The notes under the pieces: generated by a model | Told to the model about the DNA's origin: nothing | Database searches by the model: none | Seen by the model: only the letters and a program-made list of their open reading frames with translations | NCBI GenBank assembly: GCA_034440355.1 | Contig: JAWXBY010000041.1 | Span: forward strand, 1 to 64,000 | From: SZUA-430 sp034440355 | GTDB taxonomy: Bacteria > Pseudomonadota > Alphaproteobacteria > Micropepsales > Micropepsaceae | Length of the DNA stretch: 64,000 bases | Reading direction: 5' to 3' | Program-made: the position numbers and the translations under genes | Part shown: piece by piece, positions 1 through 7,424 of the stretch | How positions within the stretch are numbered: the stretch's first letter is position 1 | Layout: each line of letters opens with the position of its first letter

Positions 1-337
1 ATTCCAGCTCCGACAGCCGGTAAGCCGGATTGATATTGACCAGAATAAGCCCAGCCTTCGCCGTCGCGAACTGCGTGAGCAACCACTCCGCGCAGTTCGG
101 CGACCAAATCCCGATCCGGTCCCCCGGCTGCAACCCCGACCCGATCAACCCCGCCGCAAACTCATCCGCGCGCGCCTTCAGCTCCGCATAGGTCCAGCGA
201 ATATTCTGGTGACACGATACAAGCGCCTCATTCCCGCCCCACCGCGCCGCCGCCTCGTCCAGCGCATCGCCGATCGTCTGATAAAGCAGCGGCACATCGC
301 TCGCGCCGTGAACGTAAGAAGTCGCTTGGTGAGTCAT
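1..337 (-). CDS. AMP-forming acyl-CoA synthetase, N-terminal part (cut by window edge)
   Basis: The gene runs off the left edge; 112 codons are visible from an ATG at 337. The product is the N-terminal part of an ANL-superfamily ligase, which converts a carboxylic acid to an acyl-adenylate and then to an acyl-CoA. Visible support: RWTYAEL (residues 47-53), GDRIGIWSPNCAEWL (72-86) and LVNINPAYRLSELE (99-112), in the spacing seen in FadD-like fatty acid:CoA ligases. The P-loop and catalytic lysine lie outside the window, so substrate and activity cannot be judged. I see no strong ribosome binding site. The gene is divergent from the zapA cluster across 263 bases in which I see no gene. Confidence 0.85.
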   Translation of the reverse strand, partial: MTHQATSYVHGASDVPLLYQTIGDALDEAAARWGGNEALVSCHQNIRWTYAELKARADEFAAGLIGSGLQPGDRIGIWSPNCAEWLLTQFATAKAGLILVNINPAYRLSELE

Positions 338-600
338 CGATCATCCGCCGCAGTTCGAAACGACATTAGCCTCATCGCGCGCAATGCCGAAATCACAGCG
401 CGGCAACAAACAGGCGAACGAATGTGCGTTCCACACGCGGGCTCTTTCTTTCGACGGGCGAGCGTTAACACATGCGGTCAATCGAGCCGGGCGCGAAGCG
501 CAAAGTTTCTGCAACTCACGGTATCGAATCGCGCCGGGTCCAGTGGAAATTTCAAATTAAGACATCGCCGTAAGCCCAATCTGACGTATACAGATTCGAC

Positions 601-870
601 ATGAAGCGACTTGATTCGGCCATACAGAAGTTCACCGCCGCGCTTGAGCGGCTCGAGGCTGCGGCGCGCCGCGGCAACGGTCACGCGCTCTCGCCGTTCG
701 ACGATGCCATCTCCGGCGAACTGAACGCGCTGAAGGAAGATCGCGCCAAGCTTGCCGACGAACTCACCCGCCTCAATGTCGAGAAGGTGGCGCTCGAAGG
801 CTTCACCGAAGAAGTGGCGGGCCGCCTCGAAGGCGCGATCCGCGAAATCCGCGCAGTGCTCGCGCACTAG
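601..870 (+). CDS. Small coiled-coil protein, DUF4164-like, upstream of zapA
   Basis: An 89-residue protein, almost entirely predicted helix, with heptad-like spacing of leucines and many Glu/Lys/Arg (for example ELTRLNVEKVALEGFTEEV around residues 50-68). It has no signal peptide or membrane segment. Small coiled-coil proteins of the DUF4164 type commonly precede zapA in Alphaproteobacteria, and here the stop lies 12 bases before the zapA start, so the two are very probably co-transcribed. A role near the divisome is inferred from that position only. The start ATG at 601 is the first in frame; no clear Shine-Dalgarno is visible. Confidence 0.75.
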   Translation: MKRLDSAIQKFTAALERLEAAARRGNGHALSPFDDAISGELNALKEDRAKLADELTRLNVEKVALEGFTEEVAGRLEGAIREIRAVLAH

Positions 871-882
871 AAGGCGAACCCC

Positions 883-1254
883 ATGGCGCACGTCACGGTC
901 ACGATCAACGCAAAGACCTACAATCTCGCCTGCGACGACGGCGAGGAGGAGCACCTGACGAAGCTCGCGCGCGAAATCGACCGCCGCGTGGCCAAGCTGA
1001 AATCCGACCTGGGGCAGGGCGACGAAACGCGCTTGATGTTGATGGCGGGCCTCACCGTCGCCGACGACCTGGTGCTGTCGAACGAGCGCATCCAGGAACT
1101 CGAAGAAGAACTCGCCGGCCTTAAGAATGAATTTTTGGGCCCCGAATCGAAGAACGCGACCATCCGCGCCAACGCTTTCGACGAAGATAAGTTCGCGACG
1201 CTGCTCGAATCCGCCGCCCGCCGCATGGAAGACATTGCCGGACGCCTGAGTTGA
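883..1254 (+). CDS. zapA: Cell division protein ZapA
   Basis: A 123-residue ZapA homologue, the small cytoplasmic protein that crosslinks FtsZ protofilaments at the division ring. The N-terminal globular part (residues 1-65) contains VTVTINAKTYNLACDDGEEE and the helix LAREIDRRVAKLKSD that is characteristic of the family, followed by MLMAGLTVADDL. The C-terminal half (about 70-100) is a coiled coil (ERIQELEEELAGLKNEF), as in dimeric and tetrameric ZapA. The gene follows a coiled-coil gene by 12 bases and is followed directly by the 6S RNA gene, the usual alphaproteobacterial order. Length is normal for the family. Confidence 0.92.
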   Translation: MAHVTVTINAKTYNLACDDGEEEHLTKLAREIDRRVAKLKSDLGQGDETRLMLMAGLTVADDLVLSNERIQELEEELAGLKNEFLGPESKNATIRANAFDEDKFATLLESAARRMEDIAGRLS

Positions 1255-1257
1255 GCC

Positions 1258-1440
1258 TACCTTAGGCGTCGGACGGGTACTGCCTCGTACGTTAGAAACC
1301 GGATGCCCAGGGGCCGTAATCATACCTCATAGGGTGCTGTCCCTGGCCAGGACCGTGGTCTTGGCCAAATGGTGCCCACCTGCGAAAGCAGGCCACTGAG
1401 GATCCAACTTCGACGGCGTTCGCGGTCCCGTCCACCTTTC
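1258..1440 (+). ncRNA. ssrS: 6S RNA (regulator of RNA polymerase)
   Basis: The region between zapA and the 5-formyl-THF cyclo-ligase gene is where 6S RNA lies in most Proteobacteria. It can fold as a long interrupted hairpin: GGACGGG (1271-1277) pairs with CCCGTCC (1427-1433) near the base, GACC/GGTC form an inner arm, and CCTGC-GAAA-GCAGG (1379-1392) forms a perfect side hairpin. The piece GGTGCCCACCTGC resembles the 3' part of other alphaproteobacterial 6S RNAs as I remember them. 6S RNA imitates an open promoter and sequesters sigma70 holoenzyme in stationary phase. The ends are estimates from the closing stem. A covariance-model search would settle this. Confidence 0.75.
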
Positions 1441-1456
1441 ACCGCGCCGGGCAAGC

Positions 1457-2029
1457 ATGACTGAGCCGACCAAAAAAGCCCTGCGCGAAACAGCCCTCGC
1501 CGCCCGCACAAGAGCCGCCGAAACAGCCGGCCCCAAAGCCGCCCTCCTCATCGCCCGCCGTCTGCTCGGCGACTTCGTCTTCATGAAAGGCGCCGTCGTC
1601 GCCGGCTACGCCGCCGTTCGCGGCGAAGTCGATCCGTTCCCGCTGATGGCCGCCCTCCAAGCCCAAGGCCACGCGCTCTGCCTGCCGCAGACGCAAGAGA
1701 ACGGTCTCGTCTTCCGCGCCTGGAAACCCGGCGACCCGCTCGTCGTCGGCCGCTTCGCCATCCCGGAACCGGATGCAAAGGCAAAGGAACGCCGCCCCGA
1801 TCTCATCCTCGTACCGCTGCTCGCCTTCGACCGCGATGGTTACCGCTTGGGCTACGGCGGCGGCTTCTACGATCGCTACTTGAGCGAACACCGCGCAAAG
1901 CGCACCATCCGGGCCATCGGCATCGCCTACGCGGGACAGCAGTTGGATCAAATCCCGCGCGAGCCGACCGACGAACGCCTGGACGCGGTCGTCACCGAAG
2001 AACGCGTGATCCGATTCGAAAGGGACTGA
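1457..2029 (+). CDS. fau: 5-formyltetrahydrofolate cyclo-ligase
   Basis: A 190-residue protein of the 5-FCL/MTHFS family. It uses ATP to convert 5-formyl-THF to 5,10-methenyl-THF, which returns stored folate to the one-carbon pool. The diagnostic motif LGYGGGFYDRYL (residues 132-143), which binds ATP and Mg, is intact, preceded by DLILVPLLAFDRDG. The basic N-terminus (KKALRETALAARTRAAE) is typical. The gene follows the 6S RNA gene directly, a linkage conserved in many bacteria, and the next gene starts 3 bases after its stop, so it probably shares a transcript with that phosphoesterase. Confidence 0.93.
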   Translation: MTEPTKKALRETALAARTRAAETAGPKAALLIARRLLGDFVFMKGAVVAGYAAVRGEVDPFPLMAALQAQGHALCLPQTQENGLVFRAWKPGDPLVVGRFAIPEPDAKAKERRPDLILVPLLAFDRDGYRLGYGGGFYDRYLSEHRAKRTIRAIGIAYAGQQLDQIPREPTDERLDAVVTEERVIRFERD

Positions 2030-2032
2030 AGC

Positions 2033-2845
2033 TTGCGGTTGTTATTCCTAGGCGACATCGTCGGCCGCTCGGGCCGCGTGGGCGTCGTCGAAGCGGTCCC
2101 GAACTTGCGCAGAACGCTCGCGCTCGACTTCGTCATCGTCAACGGTGAGAACGCGGCCGGCGGCTTCGGCATCAACGAAGAAATCAGCCACGCGCTCTTC
2201 AACGCCGGCGTCGACTGCATCACGACCGGCAACCACGCCTTCGACCAGCGCGACAAGATCGACATCTACGACAGCGAACGCCGCCTCCTGCGTCCCGTGA
2301 ACTACCCCAAAGGCGCACCCGGCAAAGGCGTCGGCCTCTACGAAACGAAAACCGGCAAGCGCGTGCTCGTCATCAACGCCATGGGCCGCACCTTCATGGA
2401 CGCGCTCGACGATCCCTTCGCCGCCGTCGATCGCGAACTCGAAGACTGCCGCTTAGGCATGGGCTGCGACGCCGCCATCGTCGACATGCACGCCGAAGCC
2501 ACGTCGGAAAAAATGGCGATGGCCCACTACTGCGACGGCCGCGCCAGCTTCGTCGTCGGCACGCACAGCCACGTACCGACAGCCGACGCGCAAGTGCTGC
2601 CCGGCGGCACAGCGTATCAAACGGACGCCGGCGCCTGCGCCGACTACGACAGCGTCATCGGTATGGAAAAGACCGAGCCGATCACCCGCTTCGTCCGCAA
2701 AATCTCCAGCGGCCGCTTCAACCCCGCCCAGGGCCCGGCGACAGTCTGCGGCGTCTTCGTCGAAACCGACGACCACACCGGCCTCGCCAAACGCATCGAC
2801 CCCGTACGCATCGGCGGTCGCCTCAAACCGGCCATGCCGGAATAA
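2033..2845 (+). CDS. TIGR00282-family metallophosphoesterase (YmdB-like)
   Basis: A 270-residue cytoplasmic dinuclear metallophosphoesterase. The motifs are all present in order: GDIVGRSGR near the N-terminus (residues 7-15), NGENAAGG (about 39-46), GNHAFDQRD (about 66-74), DMHAEATSEK (about 149-158) and GTHSHVPTADAQ (about 175-186). Bacillus YmdB acts on 2',3'-cyclic nucleotides and affects biofilm formation; the physiological substrate in Alphaproteobacteria is not established. The start is TTG at 2033, three bases after the cyclo-ligase stop, and gives the expected MRLLFLGDIVG beginning. Translational coupling to the upstream gene is likely. Confidence 0.88.
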   Translation: MRLLFLGDIVGRSGRVGVVEAVPNLRRTLALDFVIVNGENAAGGFGINEEISHALFNAGVDCITTGNHAFDQRDKIDIYDSERRLLRPVNYPKGAPGKGVGLYETKTGKRVLVINAMGRTFMDALDDPFAAVDRELEDCRLGMGCDAAIVDMHAEATSEKMAMAHYCDGRASFVVGTHSHVPTADAQVLPGGTAYQTDAGACADYDSVIGMEKTEPITRFVRKISSGRFNPAQGPATVCGVFVETDDHTGLAKRIDPVRIGGRLKPAMPE

Positions 2846-2849
2846 CGTC

Positions 2850-3239
2850 ATGAGTGCGAGCGAACACAACGCCGTACCAGCGCACCGATTGCTGCCGTCG
2901 CTCGCTTTGGCAGCCATCGCCGGGATGTTGTTCGTGCGAGCCTTGTTTCAGCCCTTCTTCGCCGGATGCACTCTCGACCGGAGCGCGGCGGCCATAGGAG
3001 CAGCCGCGGCGGAGTTCGCCCTAAGTCCGGCCGCGTTGGTCGTACTGCCGCTGGTGCTGCTGCCGATCGCTCTGCTCGCTGCGCTGTCAGCGATCGCCTT
3101 CAGGTGGAGGCTGCTGCACCTTTGGGCGGCCTTTACCGCATCGGCGGCCGCGATCGCGGCATCGCTTTTCGCGATGTCGCTATTTGACCCGGCCATCGTC
3201 GGCGGCGAGCCACGCCAGCATCGCTGCTATCTGACCTGA
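2850..3239 (+). CDS. Small hydrophobic protein of unknown function
   Basis: A 129-residue, very hydrophobic protein with three probable membrane segments (about residues 13-33, 60-82 and 92-113) separated by short polar turns. I do not recognise a family. It begins 4 bases after the phosphoesterase stop and so probably ends that operon. Two cysteines (one near residue 40, one in the C-terminal tail QHRCYLT) could form an extracytoplasmic pair, but that is speculation. The reading frame is alanine-rich and in a high-GC region, so a spurious call is possible; tight spacing to the upstream gene is the main support. Confidence 0.5.
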   Translation: MSASEHNAVPAHRLLPSLALAAIAGMLFVRALFQPFFAGCTLDRSAAAIGAAAAEFALSPAALVVLPLVLLPIALLAALSAIAFRWRLLHLWAAFTASAAAIAASLFAMSLFDPAIVGGEPRQHRCYLT

Positions 3240-3319
3240 GCGTGCCGGCTCTTGCCTCGCCCCTTGAGTTTAAGCTTTATCACCGCCCCAAGTCAGAACA
3301 TCCGTCAGAGAAACGAAGT

Positions 3320-4060
3320 ATGGCCGGCCATAGTCAGTTCAAGAACATCATGTTCCGCAAGGGCGCGCAGGACGCGAAGCGCTCAAAGCTGTTCTCGAAA
3401 CTCGGGCGCGAAATCACCGTCGCCGCCAAGGCAGGTCTGCCCGACCCGGAGCACAACGCCAAACTCCGCGCCGCCCTGATCGCCGCCCGCAAAGTCAGCA
3501 TGCCGAAAGACTCGATCGACCGCGCGATCAAAAAGGCCCAAGGCGCCGACGCCACCAACTACGAAGAAGTCCGCTACGAAGGCCGCGGCCCGGGCGGCGT
3601 CGCGATGATCGTCGAAGCCCTGACCGACAACCGCAACCGCACCGCCAGCGACGTCCGCTCGCTGTTCTCGAAATACGGCGGCCAAATGGGCGAAACCGTC
3701 GCCTACATGTTCGACCGCCTGGGCCAAATCCAATACCCGCTCACGGCGGGCAGCGCCGAACAAATGCTCGACGCCGCCATCGAAGCCGGCGCCGACGACT
3801 GTCAAACCACGGACCAAACTCACGACCTCTATTGCGCCCCCGACGACCTCAACGAAGTCTCGCGCGCCCTCGAAAAGAAATTCGGCCCCGCCGCCAGCGC
3901 CAAATTCATCTGGCGCCCCCAAACCAGCGTGCCGGTGGAAGGCGACACCGCCGAAACCCTGATCAAACTCCTGGACGCCCTCGACGACCACGACGACGTC
4001 CAAACCGTCACCGCCAACTTCGAAATGTCCGAAGCCACCATGGCGAAGCTGACCGCCTGA
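3320..4060 (+). CDS. yebC: YebC/PmpR-family protein
   Basis: A 246-residue member of the YebC family, first described as transcriptional regulators and more recently as factors that help ribosomes through difficult proline-containing stretches. It opens with MAGHSQFKNIMFRKGAQDAKR, the family hallmark, and has the conserved YEGRGPGGVAMIVEALTDN (about residues 88-106) and MGETVAYMFDR. Typical family members have W in GHSKWAN; here F occupies that position (HSQFKN). The start at 3320 is preceded by AGAG and matches the family N-terminus; an in-frame upstream start would add 26 unconserved residues. Ruv genes follow a few kilobases on, a common alphaproteobacterial association. Confidence 0.92.
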   Translation: MAGHSQFKNIMFRKGAQDAKRSKLFSKLGREITVAAKAGLPDPEHNAKLRAALIAARKVSMPKDSIDRAIKKAQGADATNYEEVRYEGRGPGGVAMIVEALTDNRNRTASDVRSLFSKYGGQMGETVAYMFDRLGQIQYPLTAGSAEQMLDAAIEAGADDCQTTDQTHDLYCAPDDLNEVSRALEKKFGPAASAKFIWRPQTSVPVEGDTAETLIKLLDALDDHDDVQTVTANFEMSEATMAKLTA

Positions 4061-4068
4061 ACGCACAA

Positions 4069-4098
4069 AAGGCACGACGCGTCTCCGCATCGTGCCTT
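4069..4098 (+). terminator. Hairpin after yebC
   Basis: A perfect 9-bp stem AAGGCACGA / TCGTGCCTT (4069-4077 with 4090-4098) and a 12-base loop begin 8 bases after the yebC stop. There is no downstream T-run, so it may act as a weak or factor-assisted terminator, or stabilise the 3' end. It sits between convergent genes (yebC and the PRC-barrel gene) and could serve both. Confidence 0.55.
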
Positions 4099-4164
4099 CT
4101 GCGATATTCCAACGACGGCGGCTATGGGGAGAGAGTCTGTCGCGCCACCGTTGGGGTTCGGCCT

Positions 4165-4959
4165 TTAGTAGCGCACCGGCGCACGGCGCCAGAGCTGCTC
4201 GGCCGTAAGGCCCGTGCGCAGCGGTTCACCGCCGCGCGTGAAGGTCAGCGACGAGACCAGCACCGACACCAGCTTGGTGCTCGGCCCCTTGACCGACAGG
4301 ATCGCGTACCGCGCTTCGCCGACCGGCGAGAGCAGGATGTCGTGAACCGAAGCGACCTCTTGCCCATTCGGCCCGACGACGCGCGACGACAGCAGGCGCG
4401 ACACGGTCTTCACCGCCGGGTTCTTAAAGCTTTCGTTCATCGCTTCGATGCGCGAGACGAAGGCGGCGTCGGCGGCGTTGTCGATTTGGCCTTCGGTGAC
4501 GTTGGTGCGCGCGCGCAAGCTGCCGTCCGGCGCCCGCGACACGGTGATCAGGCGCGGCTTCACCGCCACCTTGTCGCCGCCGATGCCCAGGAATCCGCCG
4601 TCTTCGACGACGAACGCGTCCAGATAGTTGTCTTTGCCGACCACGACGTCGCTGATGCGGCCGACGCGTTCCTTCTGCTGCACGTTCTCGACGGGCGTGC
4701 CGATCAACTGCTTGCCCGAAAGCGAACCGGGCAGGGCCGCAGGCAGCACAATCTCCTTCGTGCCTTCCATCAAGGAGTCGAATGCCTTGACCGTGGCGTT
4801 CCAAGCGTCGCGCGCGCCTTTCTTCAACGCATTCCAGGCGTCGCTTGCCGCGTCGGCGATCTGTTCGCCGGTCGTTTTATCGTTGTCCGCCGCATACGCC
4901 GGCGCAGGAATCGTGAACAGCAGGCAAAGCGCCGCGAATGCGGCCAGCAAGATTCTCAT
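4165..4959 (-). CDS. Exported PRC-barrel domain protein
   Basis: A 264-residue protein with an N-terminal signal peptide (MRILLAAFAALCLLF, cleavage near AYA-AD), a helical linker (about 35-70), and two PRC-barrel-like units. The first (about 78-140) contains GKQLIGTPVENVQQKERVG and ISDVVVGKDNYLDAFVV; the second (about 185-250) contains SSRVVGPNGQEVASVHDIL and ARYAILSVKG. PRC-barrel proteins in the periplasm of Alphaproteobacteria are frequent members of the general stress regulon; the molecular function is unknown. The start at 4959 was chosen because AGGAG lies 7 bases upstream; an ATG at 4965 is too close to that site. A perfect EcfG-type promoter match (5010-5034) precedes it. Confidence 0.82.
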   Translation of the reverse strand: MRILLAAFAALCLLFTIPAPAYAADNDKTTGEQIADAASDAWNALKKGARDAWNATVKAFDSLMEGTKEIVLPAALPGSLSGKQLIGTPVENVQQKERVGRISDVVVGKDNYLDAFVVEDGGFLGIGGDKVAVKPRLITVSRAPDGSLRARTNVTEGQIDNAADAAFVSRIEAMNESFKNPAVKTVSRLLSSRVVGPNGQEVASVHDILLSPVGEARYAILSVKGPSTKLVSVLVSSLTFTRGGEPLRTGLTAEQLWRRAPVRY

Positions 4960-5009
4960 CGTCATCTCCTGCAAAACCCCTCACGTGAACCGCAAGGGCG
5001 CGAGGCATG

Positions 5010-5034
5010 AACGCGGAAAGCTCCCACTGGTTCC
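5010..5034 (-). promoter_or_regulatory. EcfG-type (general stress sigma factor) promoter for the PRC-barrel gene
   Basis: Read on the reverse strand: GGAAC, 16 bases, CGTT. This is the exact consensus of promoters used by EcfG, the alphaproteobacterial general stress sigma factor. The -10 element ends 50 bases before the ATG at 4959. Confidence 0.65.
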
Positions 5035-5165
5035 TAAAGGGATCGCCCTCGCCGTTTACTTCACGCAGCGCGCGAACCCGCCGCGGCGCAGCGCAACGAA
5101 CGTGAGCTGCCGCCGCCGCCGTTGCGAATGAGCAACGACTCGCAGTCGTCGATTGCGCCGTACAC

Positions 5166-5190
5166 GGAACTTCAACCCAAATCGTGTGTT
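5166..5190 (+). promoter_or_regulatory. EcfG-type promoter for the first small membrane protein
   Basis: GGAAC (5166-5170), 16 bases, TGTT (5187-5190): a match to GGAAC-N16-CGTT except for the first, weakest -10 base. It ends 27 bases before the ATG at 5218 and faces away from the PRC-barrel promoter, making a divergent pair of stress-type promoters. Confidence 0.5.
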
Positions 5191-5217
5191 GTCTTTCGCA
5201 TGACTGGGAGACGTATC

Positions 5218-5409
5218 ATGCCGAAATCGATCTTGACCGCCGCCGCCGTGATCGCCGCAACCGTGTTGTTCGGCTATCTGGGCGCCGCGATGTTAGAAGC
5301 CGACGCAGGTCGCAAAATTCTCGCCGCCGTCGCGGCGACGATTGCGCTGACCCTGCTAGCCGAAACGGCACACATCGTGGTCAGCCGCGTCCGCGGTCGC
5401 ACGAGCTAA
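5218..5409 (+). CDS. Small two-helix membrane protein, copy 1 of a tandem pair
   Basis: A 63-residue protein with two hydrophobic helices (about residues 4-24 and 34-54) joined by LEADAGRK and ended by a basic tail VSRVRGRTS. GGGAGACG stands 4-11 bases before the ATG, so the start is well supported; longer in-frame starts lack a site. It is clearly related to the next gene (shared K-S-I, TxLFGYxGAA and D-x-GR segments), so this is a tandem duplication. Function unknown; size, topology and the stress-type promoter suggest an inner-membrane stress protein, by inference only. Confidence 0.7.
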   Translation: MPKSILTAAAVIAATVLFGYLGAAMLEADAGRKILAAVAATIALTLLAETAHIVVSRVRGRTS

Positions 5410-5450
5410 CGCAGCGGAAGGCCAGGCCGGCCGCTATTTTCCGGCGGTAC

Positions 5451-5476
5451 GGAACCTTATGCACCGCAAACGGGTT
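5451..5476 (+). promoter_or_regulatory. EcfG-like promoter for the second small membrane protein
   Basis: GGAAC (5451-5455), 17 bases, GGTT (5473-5476). It deviates from CGTT in the first -10 base and uses the longer spacing. It lies in the gap between the two paralogues, 25 bases before the second ATG, so the copy may have kept its own promoter. Confidence 0.4.
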
Positions 5477-5501
5477 GTTACGTCAGAGGGAAACAATCAT
5501 C

Positions 5502-5696
5502 ATGTCGAAATCCATCGTCGTCACGCTCGCCGTCGTCGCAACCACCATCCTCTTCGGCTACGCGGGTGCCGCCTTGCTGGCGTCCGACGAGGGCCGCGCC
5601 GCTCTCGGTGCCATCGCCGCATTGCTGATGGTGGCCACAGTCGCCGCCAGTGCGCGCGCGGTCTTGATCCGCTTCGACCATCGCACCGCGTACTAG
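5502..5696 (+). CDS. Small two-helix membrane protein, copy 2 of a tandem pair
   Basis: A 64-residue paralogue of the preceding gene: MSKSIVVTLAVVATTILFGY aligns with MPKSILTAAAVIAATVLFGY without gaps, followed by GAALLASDEGR aligned with GAAMLEADAGR. Two membrane helices (about 4-24 and 34-53) and a short basic tail follow. AGAGGG is 11-17 bases before the ATG. It is separated from copy 1 by 92 bases and faces the next, reverse-strand gene, whose stop lies 3 bases away. Family and function are unknown. Confidence 0.7.
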   Translation: MSKSIVVTLAVVATTILFGYAGAALLASDEGRAALGAIAALLMVATVAASARAVLIRFDHRTAY

Positions 5697-5699
5697 GCG

Positions 5700-6143
5700 C
5701 TACTCGGCGCTGACCGTGCCGCGATCAAGATTGATCCGCACGCGCGCGACGCCGTTCCTCGACGACAACCCGTCCACATAAAGCTGATACGGAAACGTAA
5801 TCAGCAGCCCGCGGCCCGCATCGTAACGAGTCGTCAACCGGGCGAAGTCGATCCCGGCGAATCCCATCGCATCGTGATCGCCGACGATCTTGCAGAACCG
5901 CCCGCCCATCTCGTCGTTCTTGTCCGGCGCCAAAATCAAGAGATGCACGCTGCAACACACCGGCTCACCCCCGGTGTCCAGCAGCGCCACGCGCACATTC
6001 CCGTCGTAGAACGCCCGCGTGTTCTTCTCCCACGGCTCGGCGATGGAACGAACATCGGCGGCATAGTCGCAGTCGCGCACTTGAACCGCGTGCGCGGGCA
6101 GGGCGGCGAGAAGGAACGCGGCGGCGGCAACGGCAAGGCGCAT
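5700..6143 (-). CDS. Exported protein of unknown function
   Basis: A 147-residue protein with a clear signal peptide (MRLAVAAAAFLLAALPAHA). The mature part has cysteines at DCDY, VCCS and FCK, consistent with disulfides in the periplasm, and ends in a beta-rich segment YQLYVDGLSSRNGVARVR. I do not recognise a family. The start at 6143 has GGAGAG 5-10 bases upstream, favouring it over the in-frame ATG at 6170. It is divergent from ruvC and convergent with the small membrane protein pair, ending 3 bases from it. Confidence 0.65.
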   Translation of the reverse strand: MRLAVAAAAFLLAALPAHAVQVRDCDYAADVRSIAEPWEKNTRAFYDGNVRVALLDTGGEPVCCSVHLLILAPDKNDEMGGRFCKIVGDHDAMGFAGIDFARLTTRYDAGRGLLITFPYQLYVDGLSSRNGVARVRINLDRGTVSAE

Positions 6144-6262
6144 GGGATCTCTCCGGTGAAGTCGGCGCATTTTCCGCTCGGCGATGCAGGACAGCCAGCG
6201 TCCGCCGTCACCGAATCACGCTATGGATGGTCGAACCGGAACATTCAGAGTACAAGATTCGA

Positions 6263-6787
6263 ATGCCACCCCGTCCCGCGACTCGAATCTTAGGTCTAGA
6301 CCCGGGCCTGCGCCGCACCGGCTGGGGCCTCGTCGTCATCAATGGCGGGAAACTCAGTTTCGAGGGCTGCGGCGTCGTGACGTCCGACGCCGAGCGCTCG
6401 CTCGCCGAACGCCTGGTCGAACTCTACGACGGCATCGCCAAAATCATCGAAGCCATGCGCCCTGACGTCGCCGCCGTGGAGCAAACCTTCGTCAACAAGG
6501 ACCCCGTCGCGACGTTGAAGTTGGGCCAAGCCCGTGCCATTGCGCTCTTGGTGCCGGCGCGCGCTGGGCTCGAAGTCGCCGAATATGCACCGAACCAGGT
6601 CAAGAAGTCCGTGGTCGGCGTCGGCCACGCCGAGAAGGGTCAAGTGCACGCCATGGTCAAAATCCTCCTCCCCCATTCGGACGCCAAGACGCCGGACGCC
6701 GCCGACGCCCTGGCGATCGCCATCACCCACGCCCACTTCGCGGAATCGAACGGCCGCATGCAGGCTTTGATGGCGAGGGCGCGATGA
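6263..6787 (+). CDS. ruvC: Crossover junction endodeoxyribonuclease RuvC
   Basis: A 174-residue Holliday-junction resolvase, the same length as the E. coli enzyme. The four catalytic acids are visible: Asp in LGLDPGLRRTGWG near the N-terminus, Glu in AAVEQTFVNKDP, and two Asp in PDAADALAIAITH near the C-terminus. RuvC cuts four-way junctions symmetrically with RuvAB. The start at 6263 gives the usual short leader MPPRPATRIL; an upstream ATG at 6227 would add 12 residues. The stop overlaps the ruvA start by four bases (ATGA), so the two are translationally coupled. Confidence 0.95.
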   Translation: MPPRPATRILGLDPGLRRTGWGLVVINGGKLSFEGCGVVTSDAERSLAERLVELYDGIAKIIEAMRPDVAAVEQTFVNKDPVATLKLGQARAIALLVPARAGLEVAEYAPNQVKKSVVGVGHAEKGQVHAMVKILLPHSDAKTPDAADALAIAITHAHFAESNGRMQALMARAR

Positions 6788-7401
6788 TCGGTAAACTCAC
6801 CGGCCTGATCGACGAGATCGGCACCGACTTCGCCGTCATCGATGTCGGCGGCGTGGGCTACGTCGTCCATTGCGCGGCGCGCGTGCTGTCGGCGCTGCCG
6901 CAGCCCGGCCAACGCGCCTCTCTCTTCGTCGAAACGCAAATGCGCGAAGACGCGATCAGGCTCTTCGGCTTCACGACGAGTGAAGAGCGCGAATGGTTCC
7001 GCCTGCTGCAAACCGTGCAAGGCGTCGGCGCCAAAGTCGCCCTCTCGATCCTCAGCACGCAAACGATCCCGGACCTCGCGCGCGCGGTGGCTTTCGAAGA
7101 CAAAGCCCAAGTCGGCCGCGCCCAAGGCGTCGGCCCCAAACTCGCCGCCCGCATCGTCGCCGAACTGAAAGACAAGGCGGCCAGCATCACGGCCCCGCTC
7201 CACGTCGCGCAAGGCGCCGTGGTCAACCTCACGCGCCCCGCAGGCGCGGCAGCCGAAGCAGTCTCCGCCCTCGTCAACCTCGGCTACGCCCAAGCCCAAG
7301 CCAGCCAAGCCATCGCCACCGTCGTCGCCCGCGAAGGCAAAGACCTGCCGCTGCAAGCGCTGATCCGCGAAGGCCTGCGCGCACTGTCGAGCGCGGCGTG
7401 A
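6784..7401 (+). CDS. ruvA: Holliday junction branch migration protein RuvA
   Basis: A 205-residue RuvA. Domain I (OB fold, 1-64) begins MIGKLTGLIDEIG and contains GVGYVVHC. Domain II (65-140) has the tandem helix-hairpin-helix DNA-binding elements LQTVQGVGAKVALSIL and AQGVGPKLAARIVAELKDK. Domain III (about 155-205, EAVSALVNLGYAQAQASQAI) contacts RuvB. It forms the tetramer that holds the junction square-planar. ruvA overlaps ruvC by four bases, but is separated from ruvB by a 219-base gap that contains an inverted-repeat element. Confidence 0.95.
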   Translation: MIGKLTGLIDEIGTDFAVIDVGGVGYVVHCAARVLSALPQPGQRASLFVETQMREDAIRLFGFTTSEEREWFRLLQTVQGVGAKVALSILSTQTIPDLARAVAFEDKAQVGRAQGVGPKLAARIVAELKDKAASITAPLHVAQGAVVNLTRPAGAAAEAVSALVNLGYAQAQASQAIATVVAREGKDLPLQALIREGLRALSSAA

Positions 7402-7424
7402 GCGCCGCACCCACATTAAAGATC

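Noticed and set aside
209..604. A 131-codon forward frame in the gap before zapA
   Set aside because: It runs over the acyl-CoA synthetase start on the other strand, is Arg/Ser-rich, and has no binding site or family resemblance.
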